A stretch of DNA of 37,034 bases from assembly GCA_964653285.1 (NCBI GenBank), contig CAZZEX010000042.1, positions 1-37,034 on the forward strand, read 5' to 3'. Under the pieces are notes generated by a model. That model was given only the letters and a program-made list of their open reading frames with translations, did not search any database and had not been told where the DNA came from. The translations under genes and the position numbers were made by a program. Source of the stretch: CAZZEX01 sp964653285. GTDB lineage: Bacteria; Chloroflexota; Anaerolineae; B4-G1. This document shows, one piece after another, positions 23,112 to 31,157 of this stretch; within the stretch, counting starts at the first letter, position 1; every line of letters begins with the position of its first letter.

Positions 23112-24532
23112 TCATCAGCGGCAATGTAGTGGATCATTCGCCCTTGCCCTTGGCGTTGGAGGAGGCCTTTCCGAACCAGCTCTCGTAGATCTCGATGGGC
23201 TGTGTCTCTACCGACGCCTGTCAGTCTGCGGTACTCTCGATTTGTGATGGTACTATGCGTCATCAAATAGAGCATGGCCTGGATCTGCCGATCTCTCAGC
23301 CCCATCTCCGCCCAGCGGACTTTGTGCTCTTCCTCGACCAGTTTGCTCAGGTCAGCCGCGTAGAGGGTGACGACGACGCTGCCGGGCACCTCCTCAAAGC
23401 GGGGTAGAGGTGGCCGAAGGGGGTGTTCCTCAAACAGCCTCCGCACCATCGGCAGGCCATCGCCGTATCCTTCGACGTAGCCATAGCCGTAAAGCATTTT
23501 CATCAGGTGGGGATTGCGGTGGACAGGACGGGTGGTGTAGATGGTGGCGGGGGTGATGGGCTCCATCAATTCGCCGGGGTTGCTAACCTCAATGCGGTCG
23601 CTGAACCATTTGAGAATGACTCGTGCGCCACGTATCTGGTACTCGCGGTGGGCCAGGGCGTTGGTAATGATCTCCCGCAGCGCCGGCAGGGGATACTCCG
23701 GCACATCCTCACGCCGGGGGCCGAAGCGTCGTACATCCCGGATGGCCCCCACCTGCATCCGCTCGCTCAGGTAGTCGGTTGCCTGGTCAATCAGGTCGGG
23801 TATGCGCCCCTCGAACTCTCGTGCATCGAGAATATTGCGGGTGATACTTGACCCCGGATAGCGGACGATGCTGAACCGGCTCTGGGGCACGTGGCGCCAG
23901 ACGTCTTGTCCGAAGACCAGCAGCCCGGCCACGGTGGGACAGGGTTCGCCCTCACGATGGACGATGGCCCCCAGGTGCTCCAGCAGTTTGAGATTGGGGA
24001 GCGTCAGCCGTCGGCCACGCTTCTTCTCGTAGGCGGCGCGATAGCCCTCCAGTAGACGTAGGTCCAGGTCATCTACCGTGGCCCCAGGCGGCGTCTCGGC
24101 CTCATAGTGCAACTGCCCCCGGCGGCTTGCCAGGGCAGTGATCTGGTGGGGCAAGGCTGGCACGTTCTCCGTCCCCCGGCGCACCAGCACCCGGCCGTCG
24201 GTAGTGAACATCTCGCGGGGCTGATAGGGGACGGCGACAACAAAGACCGGCTGGTCCTGGTACGTGCGCTCCTCAACGGAGATGCTGACGGCCGGCTGGC
24301 AGCAGTCGAGACTGGCCGCCCGGTAGATGCTATCCAGCGCTATTTCCCGGTTGGGGATACCGGTCGGCTGGCGGGTAGCATCGTCAATCCCAATGACGAT
24401 CCGCCCCCCGCCACTGTTCGCGAAGGCAACCAACGTGCGGGCCAGCGTAGCCGGTTTGACTCTGGCTGCCTTAAACTCCAGATAAGGTCCCTCTCCTTCG
24501 GCGATGAGACGAGCCAATTCTTGTTCAGTCAT
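23093..24532 (-). CDS. Schlafen AlbA_2 and HATPase domain regulator
   Basis: 479 residues. Domain 1 (about 10-125) is the Schlafen/AlbA_2 fold: GEGPYLEFKAARVKP, LARTLVAFANSGGGRIVIGI. Domain 2 (about 250-370) is a GHKL-type ATPase: REIITNALAHREYQIRGA and IEVSNPGELMEP. The C-terminus is a winged helix (NREYRRLTGVGRDTAHRDLR). This architecture is common in predicted transcription regulators and in defence loci, where the AlbA_2 part may bind or cut nucleic acid. Its ATG (24530-24532) is 3 bases after the stop of the upstream gene (TGA-CCG-ATG), so the two are co-translated. The winged helix suggests it may regulate the operon. Confidence 0.83.
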   Translation of the reverse strand: MTEQELARLIAEGEGPYLEFKAARVKPATLARTLVAFANSGGGRIVIGIDDATRQPTGIPNREIALDSIYRAASLDCCQPAVSISVEERTYQDQPVFVVAVPYQPREMFTTDGRVLVRRGTENVPALPHQITALASRRGQLHYEAETPPGATVDDLDLRLLEGYRAAYEKKRGRRLTLPNLKLLEHLGAIVHREGEPCPTVAGLLVFGQDVWRHVPQSRFSIVRYPGSSITRNILDAREFEGRIPDLIDQATDYLSERMQVGAIRDVRRFGPRREDVPEYPLPALREIITNALAHREYQIRGARVILKWFSDRIEVSNPGELMEPITPATIYTTRPVHRNPHLMKMLYGYGYVEGYGDGLPMVRRLFEEHPLRPPLPRFEEVPGSVVVTLYAADLSKLVEEEHKVRWAEMGLRDRQIQAMLYLMTHSTITNREYRRLTGVGRDTAHRDLRELVRKGLLQRQGQGRMIHYIAADDRTISG

Positions 24533-24535
24533 CGG

Positions 24536-26644
24536 TCATGCTTCTCCTCCGGCCTGTTCCTCCGCATAGTCCTCGACCAACACCTCCAGCATATCTTGCA
24601 AGGTCATCGTCCCGGCTACGACGCGGGGGAAGGCTTTCACGGCGAACTCGTAACCGGTGGGGGTACGCTTGAGGATGGAGCGCAGGTCTACCAGGCGCTG
24701 GAGCGCGTCGTCCACTTGGCGGGCTTTGGGGCACAGATCGCAGCGCTCCGCCAAAGCCTGTCGCACGGCGCGCAAGGTGCGTACGTTCTCATCGTCGGCC
24801 ATCAGTAGGGAGATGATCTTTTCCAGGGAAGTGGTGGCTTCCCAGTAGGTGCTGAGGAAGTCATCGCGCTGGAAGGCGGGGTCTTCGATGATTGCGTTTA
24901 CGTCATCCAGCGTGATGCGGCGCGTGCCCTGCTCGTTGAGCCGCTCGATGAGGCGGCGACAGAGACGTTGGACGACGTTAGGGTGACCCGAAGTGAAGGC
25001 CCAGATCCGGTCTACGATGGCTTTCTCGTTCACCAATTCGATCTCCAGTTGCTTCATCGGCCGAGTGACCAGTTCCTCGACGGCGCGAAAGTCGAGGGGG
25101 CCGAGGAGCATCTCATTGGCGAAGTTGAATAGGGGGCTGGTGGAGTCTCTCAGCACATCGCGCAATGTGCGTTCACCACTCAGGACGACCTGGGCGCGAC
25201 CAGAGCTGGCTAGCGCTCGTAGCGCGTTGAATAAGGGCCAGCCGTTAGCACGATCAGCGGGAACAAGCTTGTCTGCTTCATCTAAGAGCAAGACAAGTGG
25301 CTTGTCAGTGAGCGGAGATTGGAGCAGATCACCAAAGGTGGCGGGGACGTCCAGTGGTGGCTCCGGTCGCCATTCACGGATAGCGGCGGCGAAGAAAGTT
25401 TCGCACGTCGGTGTAATGGAGCAGTCGTGGTAGAGGGTGCGAAAGCCAGCAACGGGCAAACGAACGCGGTGCAAACGGAGTAGGACCGATGATTTACCAA
25501 AGCGGCGACCGCCAACCAATGCATACGAACTGGCGGCAATATGTTCAGCTATGTTGCGTATTTCCAACTCGCGTCCGAAGAACATTGTGTCCGCTGCCGG
25601 CCCGGTCAGGACAAATGGGGAAATGGATACCAGGTTGACGTACGGCAACATCAAATGAACCAGTGTGTCGCGAGACCGCTTGGCGATCAACAAGTAAGCG
25701 ATTTCGTCGTAGCCCAAAGGCACAAAATCGTAGGCCAGAACTTGCCGCAGTCTCCCAAGTAGTTCGTGCAGTTCCTTTTGCCGTTCACTTTCATCACCTG
25801 CTGTCTTGACCCAGAGCGCAATGCGTTTGACCAAATCAAAGTGAGAGAGCAATTGGCGGCTTAATTGCTCAATCCTTTCCAAATCTGGTATTTCATCGCT
25901 CAGCCAGACCAGGATCGGCAGTTGAGAAGGGAACGGCGAGTCCCACGGCACCAAGTCCAGCACGTGTACTCTGCCCATACCATGAAGAGCATCCTGGGGG
26001 GCCGGTTTCACTGTTGCCGTGAGTGCCTGTGCCAGCAAGTCCAGGATTTCAAGAATTACCTGGTCTACTTCAACTTGGTCCGTCTCGTAATGAGATGGTG
26101 AGTGACTCAGGCGATTCCACAGTCGGTCAAGTGTATTCAAAGCGTCCGCGTTAGTGGCGACAATTGTGCGCCGACGCTCATCATAATGGATTTGGGCATC
26201 CCTGTGTTGCATTATGTATCTCCGGACCGTGGATCCCCATAGGCCGGGACTTGAGTCAACGTCTTTACGGTTTGCCTTACCAGCTCGCAGTAGGGCGGCT
26301 GTTATCTGCGTCTCAATACGCTCGTATTCATGTTCAGCCAGTTCCAATTGTCGGACATCTGCTCGCAGTACCTTGGGAAGCTGCGGGGCCAAGCGGATTA
26401 ACCAGGCCAATATAGGAATCAGAAAGATCACGATCAAGGCAATCTGCAGTGGCCTCGATGCATCGTGGATAGCCTCAATGATGATTTGGAGGATATCGAG
26501 AATGCGTGGAGCCAGGATCACCAAAGTCACTATGATAAAGATCGCAAATAGCACCAGGATTAGCGCATATTCCACCAATCCTTGACCAGCTTCACTACTT
26601 CTTTTGCCCGGCTCACTGAAAACAAGCGGTTCGGTCATATTCAT
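24536..26644 (-). CDS. Membrane STAND-like ATPase with pilin-like N-terminus
   Basis: 702 residues. Residues 16-49 look exactly like a Flp/Tad prepilin: SSEAGQGLVEYALILVLF, a Gly before the cleavage point, Glu at +5 (VEY), then an unbroken hydrophobic helix. A second membrane helix (66-84) follows. Residues 100-330 are mostly helical with coiled-coil character. Residues 350-600 are an AAA/STAND ATPase: FFGRELEIRN, P-loop GGRRFGKSS (378-386), Walker B VLLLDEADKL (451-460), SGHPNVVQRLCRRL lid. The end (600-702) is a winged-helix-like tail. The ATPase would face the cytoplasm. First gene of the set with the AlbA_2 and fusion genes. Start ATG 26644 with AAGGAAG upstream. The pilin-like part may be a reused signal-anchor. 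Confidence 0.85.
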   Translation of the reverse strand: MNMTEPLVFSEPGKRSSEAGQGLVEYALILVLFAIFIIVTLVILAPRILDILQIIIEAIHDASRPLQIALIVIFLIPILAWLIRLAPQLPKVLRADVRQLELAEHEYERIETQITAALLRAGKANRKDVDSSPGLWGSTVRRYIMQHRDAQIHYDERRRTIVATNADALNTLDRLWNRLSHSPSHYETDQVEVDQVILEILDLLAQALTATVKPAPQDALHGMGRVHVLDLVPWDSPFPSQLPILVWLSDEIPDLERIEQLSRQLLSHFDLVKRIALWVKTAGDESERQKELHELLGRLRQVLAYDFVPLGYDEIAYLLIAKRSRDTLVHLMLPYVNLVSISPFVLTGPAADTMFFGRELEIRNIAEHIAASSYALVGGRRFGKSSVLLRLHRVRLPVAGFRTLYHDCSITPTCETFFAAAIREWRPEPPLDVPATFGDLLQSPLTDKPLVLLLDEADKLVPADRANGWPLFNALRALASSGRAQVVLSGERTLRDVLRDSTSPLFNFANEMLLGPLDFRAVEELVTRPMKQLEIELVNEKAIVDRIWAFTSGHPNVVQRLCRRLIERLNEQGTRRITLDDVNAIIEDPAFQRDDFLSTYWEATTSLEKIISLLMADDENVRTLRAVRQALAERCDLCPKARQVDDALQRLVDLRSILKRTPTGYEFAVKAFPRVVAGTMTLQDMLEVLVEDYAEEQAGGEA

Positions 26645-26698
26645 TCTTCCTTCACCTTGTCACTAAACGCCGCACAGCGCAGTCACTGACGTACACTG

Positions 26699-27019
26699 TC
26701 ATGACTGCCGCTCGCACTCAAAGGTATACTCATCGCCCGGCCCATAGCTCAACACAAAAATGAGCCGGTCGCCCTCCAACGTCGCCATCGCGATGCCGTC
26801 TACCGGGTCCATCTCGTCCATCCCCTCGAAGCGGAGCACGGCGCGGTCATCGCCTTCTGGCAGGCCGTCCAGGTCTCCCGATTGTAAGCCCAGGTGATAC
26901 TCACCCTCGAGACGGCTGCCCACTCGATACAGTTTGACGTAGGGATTCACTTCTATGCGCAGGTAATCGTCGTCAAAGTCGGGGCTGGATACCACGTCCC
27001 ATATGCCTGTGAAATCCAT
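26699..27019 (-). CDS. Small hypothetical beta-rich protein
   Basis: 106 residues, strongly acidic, starting DFTGIWDVVSSPDFDDDYL and ending with EYTFECERQ. The alternation of short strands (YVKLYRVGSRLEGEYHLG, RLIFVLSYGPGD) resembles a small beta-barrel or lipocalin-type domain. I do not recognise a family. Start ATG 27019 has GGAGGAGCAGG upstream, so expression is likely. It lies between the defence-like operon and AbiE genes on the same strand and could be the first gene of either. Confidence 0.6.
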   Translation of the reverse strand: MDFTGIWDVVSSPDFDDDYLRIEVNPYVKLYRVGSRLEGEYHLGLQSGDLDGLPEGDDRAVLRFEGMDEMDPVDGIAMATLEGDRLIFVLSYGPGDEYTFECERQS

Positions 27020-27054
27020 AACCTGCTCCTCCGATTCAGTGTTCTCATCTCTAT

Positions 27055-27807
27055 TCAGTGTCTCAGCGATTCCACTCCCCGCACCACGTCCTCGTAAGCC
27101 ACAAATTGGGGCAACAACGGCTGCAGGTCGCGCTCCCAGCCGGCGCGGGCACGCGCCAGGGCATTGTCCAACGCCTCGGCGCTAAAGGTCATCTCGTACA
27201 ACGCCAGTTTGCGCTCAATCAGCGCCCGGTCGGGCGGCACGCCCTGCCCCAACAGCAGCCAGATGTCGTACAGGTCGCGCGGTTTGCCCCGCACCAGCAG
27301 GGCACGGATTTTCTCCGCCAGCAAGTGCTCCGGTGTCAGCACGGTCACCACGAAGGGCCGCACGTCATCGTATTCCGAGGTCACCAGTTCGCGCCGTGTT
27401 TCTACTTCCTCCGGCCGCCGGTTGATGTCCACCCGCACCTTGCTTTTGCTGCGGTCACGGCCATCGTACAGTGGCCCCTGGTAACTGACGTCGAAACTGT
27501 ACCCCACTTTGGACGTCCAGGCATTCCGTACTTCCGCCACGATGCCATAGTCGCCCAGGCTGGCGATGACGCCTTCCCACAACCGGCGCAAAGCGGTCAC
27601 ATCATCCGGCCCGTTAAAGTCCAGGTCCTCAGAATAGCGGTTGCCCCTCAATACCAGCCGCAAGGCGGTGCCTCCCTTGAAGACCAGAGCCTGCGAGCGG
27701 GTATAGAGCAGTGAGAGCAGCAAATGCTGTAGATAGTCCCGCTCCTGAACCTGCATTCCGATGTGGTACCGTTGCGCCAACCGCTGGATTTGCGCCCGTG
27801 TCAACAT
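27055..27807 (-). CDS. abiEii: AbiEii/MenA-type nucleotidyltransferase toxin
   Basis: 250 residues. The toxin of type IV AbiE systems modifies tRNA acceptor ends or similar substrates with nucleotides, by family knowledge. Seen here: VFKGGTALRLVLRGNRYSED with Gly45/Gly46, the metal pair Asp61 and Asp63 in EDLDF, the RVDINRRPEE strand, and MKIEK-like LLAEKIRALLVRGKPRDLYD near residue 170. All key residues are intact. Its ATG shares one base with the AbiEi stop (TGATG), a typical coupling. Normal length for the family is 230-300. Together with AbiEi it makes a complete phage-abortive module. Confidence 0.87.
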   Translation of the reverse strand: MLTRAQIQRLAQRYHIGMQVQERDYLQHLLLSLLYTRSQALVFKGGTALRLVLRGNRYSEDLDFNGPDDVTALRRLWEGVIASLGDYGIVAEVRNAWTSKVGYSFDVSYQGPLYDGRDRSKSKVRVDINRRPEEVETRRELVTSEYDDVRPFVVTVLTPEHLLAEKIRALLVRGKPRDLYDIWLLLGQGVPPDRALIERKLALYEMTFSAEALDNALARARAGWERDLQPLLPQFVAYEDVVRGVESLRH

Positions 27808-28580
27808 CAGCCCACCCCCGGCGGCTGCAACTCCGCCTCCGGCACGTTGACCACCACCCGCCAGCGGGGTTCGTAGGGACCATTCCGAGGCCGGGCCGGG
27901 TCCAGTTTGATCGGGCCGGCGGAGTAAATCAGTCCTTCGACCGGATGGGCCAGTCTCTCCAACAGATAGCCCAGCCGCGAACCCAGGCTCTTGTTTTCCA
28001 TCCGGTTGGCATATTCGATCAGCGTAGGCACGTCCACCACCTCCAGAGCCGCCCGCAGCGCCTTCGCAACTTCGGCGACCCCCCCGGCGTAGCGCGGCTG
28101 ATCCAGGCTGTCCACGATAGCCTTGGCCTCGTCGGCGATGAGGATGGGCAACTCGCCCACCGTTTCACGCCGGTAGCCGAAGAACTTGGGCGATTTGACG
28201 GTGACAAAGCGGAAGCGGAGGCCACGAAACGATACCGGCCGCTTCTTCTTGGTCGTGGCCGCGAACACGGTGAGCGGTACCTGTTCGGTGAAGCCGTAAA
28301 AGTGTAGGGCTGACCAGTAGGAAACGTAGGCCGGCGTGACCAGGTGGCTGGCGATGAAAAGAGGATTGGACAGTGCCCGCTCCGGCTCCAGGCCCAGAAG
28401 CAGGTACTTGCCCTTCTCGACCTCGACGATGAGGCTCTCTTCTTTGAGACGGGCAACCAACCGATACACCCGACCACGGTCCAGCGTGAAGAGATCGCCC
28501 AATATCCGGGGTGTGAAATAGAACAAGTCGTGCTGGACAAGTTGGCGAATCACAGGAATCGGGGCAAGATTTAGCTTCAT
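27807..28580 (-). CDS. abiEi: AbiEi-type antitoxin and transcription repressor
   Basis: 257 residues from ATG 28580; the frame is open upstream to 28670 without support, and the family opens with this helical part. The N-terminal winged helix (LFTLDRGRVYRLVARLKEE, LIVEVEKGKYLLLGL) binds operator DNA, and the C-terminal domain includes ASHLVTPAYVSYWSALHFYG and GSRLGYLLERLAHP, the usual AbiEi_4 pattern. It neutralises and represses the AbiEii gene that follows with one base overlap. An A/T-rich stretch lies just upstream and may hold the operator, but no repeat is clear. Confidence 0.83.
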   Translation of the reverse strand: MKLNLAPIPVIRQLVQHDLFYFTPRILGDLFTLDRGRVYRLVARLKEESLIVEVEKGKYLLLGLEPERALSNPLFIASHLVTPAYVSYWSALHFYGFTEQVPLTVFAATTKKKRPVSFRGLRFRFVTVKSPKFFGYRRETVGELPILIADEAKAIVDSLDQPRYAGGVAEVAKALRAALEVVDVPTLIEYANRMENKSLGSRLGYLLERLAHPVEGLIYSAGPIKLDPARPRNGPYEPRWRVVVNVPEAELQPPGVG

Positions 28581-28753
28581 TCTACAGAAATCCTTTCTCG
28601 ATTTATTTGCCCCTATGATAGCACAGGATGCTTGCACGCGCAATCCAGGGTCATTGCCACATCGCGACATCTTCCAGGTCCATCTCGCTCAAGTGGGCCG
28701 TCGCAATCCCGGCGATGCGTTTAGCAAGCCCTTTCCGGCCATAAGCCGGGTGC

Positions 28754-29608
28754 TCACGCCGGCTGATCCACGGTCAGGTCGGCCTCAATCTCGGCAATCA
28801 TCGTTTCGCACAGAGCCAACTCTTCCTGTTGCTCGACCAGATCGCCCTCGGTTATCCCGATCGTCGTTTGCAGCACGTCCACCTGGGTCTGCCAGGTTTC
28901 CCGCGCCGCCTCGTCCTGTGCTTTGGTCAGCAGCCGCTGGGTGATCTCTAACTCGTAACGCAAACGCTCCAGTTCGGGTTCGAGCGATTCTTCGATCTTG
29001 CTCTGAGCGCTGATGGCTCGATCTTCCCACGCCTGTAGCACCTCTCGTTTCATCATTGTTCGCGCCTCCTCCGCATTATGGGGAATGGTGGCAAAGTAGC
29101 GTCCTTCGTCCAACGCACACTCGGCAAATCCGGCCAATCGCGTGTGGGCCCGCGGCACGAACGCCTCCAGAACGTCGACCGCTTCGGTTGTTCCTTCGTG
29201 GGCCAGGATGAGCAGTGCTTCCTGCATCTGCCAGCGTGGGCTGGTGTCCCTCTCCAGCAGGACGCGACGCGCGTCGGCGACCGTCTCTGGGCGCTGGCGC
29301 TGCCCAAAAGGCCGGCAGCAGCGCCCATAGCCTGGGCACGACTTGCCACAGGCAGAGACGTGGTACCACAGGCCGCTCTCTAATTGAACCAGACCGCCGC
29401 GTACCAGCTCGAGATTACCCGCAAACTCTTCCTCACCGGCGTACTCGGCGGTGAGCACGTCACGGTAGCCAGCGCAGCAGATGCCGCAGCCCGGACAGCG
29501 CGTGCCGCAGTCGGCGGTCTCGATCAAGCGCCGGTGTTCGTCTTCTGTCACTGTTGCGCCATCTACCTGGCGCGGGTCATACGGTGGTGTCCATTGTGTC
29601 CAATCCAT
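28754..29608 (-). CDS. Cys-rich protein with C-terminal coiled coil, hypothetical
   Basis: 284 residues. Near the N-terminus CGTRCPGCGICCAGYR and then ACGKSCPGYGRCCRPFG give ten cysteines in two similar clusters, probably metal-binding. The second half is a long coiled coil (LERLRYELEITQRLLTKAQD, EGDLVEQQEELALCETMIAE). Start ATG 29608 (MDWTQWTPPYDPRQ) follows AAAGGAGAC, so I prefer it to the upstream frame opening at 29722. I do not recognise a family. Its place between AbiE and a broken SIR2 gene puts it in the accessory island; its role is unknown. Confidence 0.68.
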   Translation of the reverse strand: MDWTQWTPPYDPRQVDGATVTEDEHRRLIETADCGTRCPGCGICCAGYRDVLTAEYAGEEEFAGNLELVRGGLVQLESGLWYHVSACGKSCPGYGRCCRPFGQRQRPETVADARRVLLERDTSPRWQMQEALLILAHEGTTEAVDVLEAFVPRAHTRLAGFAECALDEGRYFATIPHNAEEARTMMKREVLQAWEDRAISAQSKIEESLEPELERLRYELEITQRLLTKAQDEAARETWQTQVDVLQTTIGITEGDLVEQQEELALCETMIAEIEADLTVDQPA

Positions 29609-29630
29609 AGGTCTCCTTTCACGTGAATGA

Positions 29631-29983
29631 TTATTGTCTTTTGTCGCCGGCAAGACGCCCTGAACCCTCGATTGCCTTGCGCAGTTCATCCTTAAGCGCG
29701 GAAAAGCGGCAGTAGGTGGCAAACAAGCCTTGATAGTAACGCTCGAAATCGGCCTCGCGCCCCTGCACGCACCGGATGGCCCGGATCACCTTGCAGAACG
29801 CGCCGGCCTCGGCGTAATGGTCACGATCCCTGCCGCCGATGGCCCGTTCGACTAACCGCTCGTACAGTTGCACAGCGCTGTCCAGCAACGGATCGGGGGG
29901 CAGGGAGCGCGCTATCGGCTCCAGGTGTTCGCCGTGCTCGCGGATGACGGTCGGGGCGTGGCGGGATAGCCCTGCCCTCGGTT
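29631..29983 (-). pseudogene. C-terminal fragment, SWIM-protein-like tail
   Basis: The frame (opened by a stop at 30036-30038) reads LSRHAPTVIREHGEHLEPIA, then HYAEAGAFCKVIRAI and YYQGLFATYCRFSALKDELRK. This helical segment resembles the C-terminus of SWIM zinc-finger proteins found in Chloroflexota (memory-based). A zinc finger is not encoded here. It is in a different frame from the SIR2-like fragment upstream and is joined to it through a repeat patch, so I treat both as parts of a broken locus. A TTG at 29888 could start a short product. Confidence 0.5.
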
Positions 29984-30125
29984 GAATCGCTGAACCCGCT
30001 GAACCCGCTGAATGCCGTTGAATCCGCTGAGAGCATCACTCTCTCAGTGTCATCAGCGCTCCTCAGCGGCCTCAGTGGTTCAATTCCCTTCGAATCGCTG
30101 AACCCGCTGAATGCCGTTGAAACTG
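29984..30125. repeat. CGCTGAACC repeat patch breaking a SIR2-like gene
   Basis: Copies of CGCTGAA and its variants (CGCTGAACC, CGCTGAATGCCGTTGAA) form two clusters, 29984-30028 and 30094-30122, with a spacer that contains the related inverted form TCATCAGCG and CCTCAGCGGC. The sense protein reads STAFSGFSDS repeats. It marks the joint between two gene fragments. Confidence 0.7.
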
Positions 30126-30489
30126 CGCCGATGACCACGTCCAACGGCCGCCCCACCTCCTCGAAGGCCCTCTCCAGCCGCCGATCAAGGCAGTCGGTCA
30201 GCCCGGCGATCAGGCGGTGGGCTTGTTGTGGTTCGTCGCCCAGTTCCTCTAATTGATCGCGCAGAAATTGCATCAACGCCTGCTGCCCCTTTTCATCCTC
30301 GTAGGCCTGAGCCGCCTCGGGGAAAGGTAGTCCGCCTGCGTCGGCGATGGTACACCGGGCAGCCAACTGGGCCGCCAGGCGGTCTACGATGGCCTGCTCC
30401 TCCACATCACGGGTGATGCGCTCACCAATGAACAGCAGCACGTTGCCCCGTTCGACCTGTTCCAGTAGTTCTTCGGGAACGGGTATCAT
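30126..30489 (-). pseudogene. SIR2-like gene fragment (N-terminal domain)
   Basis: Begins MIPVPEELLEQVERGNVLLF from ATG 30489 (GGAGATATG is the ribosome site) and continues IGERITRD, PEAAQAYEDEKGQQALMQFL and LTDCLDRRLERAFEEVGRP. This follows the start of SIR2_2-type domains: the RGNVVLFvGAG strand, then the helical part and the TTxxDxxLE motif as TDCLDRRLE. In place of GAG it has GER. After residue 120 the sequence turns into repeat-encoded STAFSGFSDS and then a shifted, nonsense frame. It is a second SIR2 homologue on the island, truncated before the His motif. Confidence 0.6.
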
Positions 30490-30687
30490 ATCTCCCCCCC
30501 CGGCGTGACCGTCACCCGGCCGCTTACGCCCGTGTGTCTCTACTCCCCCGCTTGGCCAACAGTGCGGGCTCTGCGCAAGCGTCGAGGCGCTGTTTGTTCC
30601 CAAACATAGTCTAGCACAGATTGGCTACGCACGCAAAACCTCATGCGCCTGGGTCGGGTGGCAGTTCCTTGCCTGCTGGTCGGGGCC

Positions 30688-30710
30688 GCCGGGCGATGAA
30701 CTCGCCCGGC
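30688..30710. repeat. GCCGGGCGATGAACTCGCCCGGC hairpin
   Basis: Perfect 7-bp stem GCCGGGC/GCCCGGC around GATGAACTC, followed by TACAGAG. Intergenic, dispersed-repeat style. The surrounding 30500-30820 has no gene that I can support. Confidence 0.6.
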
Positions 30711-30820
30711 TACAGAGCAGCGTCCGGTGAATCGGACTTTATAGCCATTCTTGACTTGATGCCTATGTGGTATCCAGCCGTTGTGTGGCCCAGTAAGTGT
30801 GTTTGGCGGGATGCGTGTGA

Positions 30821-30849
30821 TTGACGAGGGTAGGGTCGTGTGCTATACT
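30821..30849 (+). promoter_or_regulatory. Strong promoter of the candidate small RNA
   Basis: TTGACG (30821-30826), 17-bp spacer, TATACT (30844-30849). Five of six consensus matches in each box and optimal spacing. No open reading frame follows; a hairpin terminator ends the unit 115 bases later. Confidence 0.78.
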
Positions 30850-30855
30850 TGATAA

Positions 30856-30965
30856 CAAGGAGCAAAGGAAGAGGGACCTACGCTGAGAGGTGGTTTGGCC
30901 AACGCGTTGAATTTGCAACGGAAGTTCGCAACGCAAGCCGTGGGTGCATAGGCCCCACGGCTTTT
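30856..30965 (+). ncRNA. Candidate small RNA, about 110 nt
   Basis: The transcript from about 30856 to 30965 has a consensus promoter and ends in an intrinsic terminator. Its internal part shows the hairpin GCGTTG..CAACGC (30904-30909 with 30929-30934), a purine-rich 5' part (AAGGAGCAAAGGAAGAGGG) and a terminator stem. It does not contain the SRP conserved loop, the RNase P or tmRNA motifs I know, and no likely start codon with an ORF longer than a few residues. Not matched by memory to a named family. The position, alone in an intergenic region, suggests a trans-acting small RNA, but a leader of a lost gene is possible. Confidence 0.55.
30936..30965 (+). terminator. Intrinsic terminator of the small RNA
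   Basis: AGCCGTGGG (30936-30944) with CCCACGGCT (30954-30962) around a 9-base loop, followed by TTTT (30962-30965). Nine perfect pairs. Confidence 0.85.
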
Positions 30966-30992
30966 CTGCTCCGAAAATAAACTGCACCCACT

Positions 30993-31072
30993 CGTCATTC
31001 CGAGGAGCCGAAGGCGACGAGGAATCTCACGCCTCGACCAGGGAGAGATTCCTCGCTACGCTCGGAATGACG
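30993..31072. repeat. CGTCATTCCGAG inverted repeat element, 80 bp
   Basis: CGTCATTCCGAG..CGAGGAATCTC on the left and GAGAGATTCCTCG..CTCGGAATGACG on the right form a long hairpin. This GTCATTCCGAG..GAGGAATCT form is a widespread bacterial intergenic repeat. It separates the small RNA from the ABC-F remnant. Confidence 0.85.
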
Positions 31073-31157
31073 ATAGACGCCATTTTCGTCCTTGAGGGTG
31101 AACGTAGTTCATGGTGACTGCCTCCAGAATCCTGATTCGCTCGCAAGGATTCATCGT

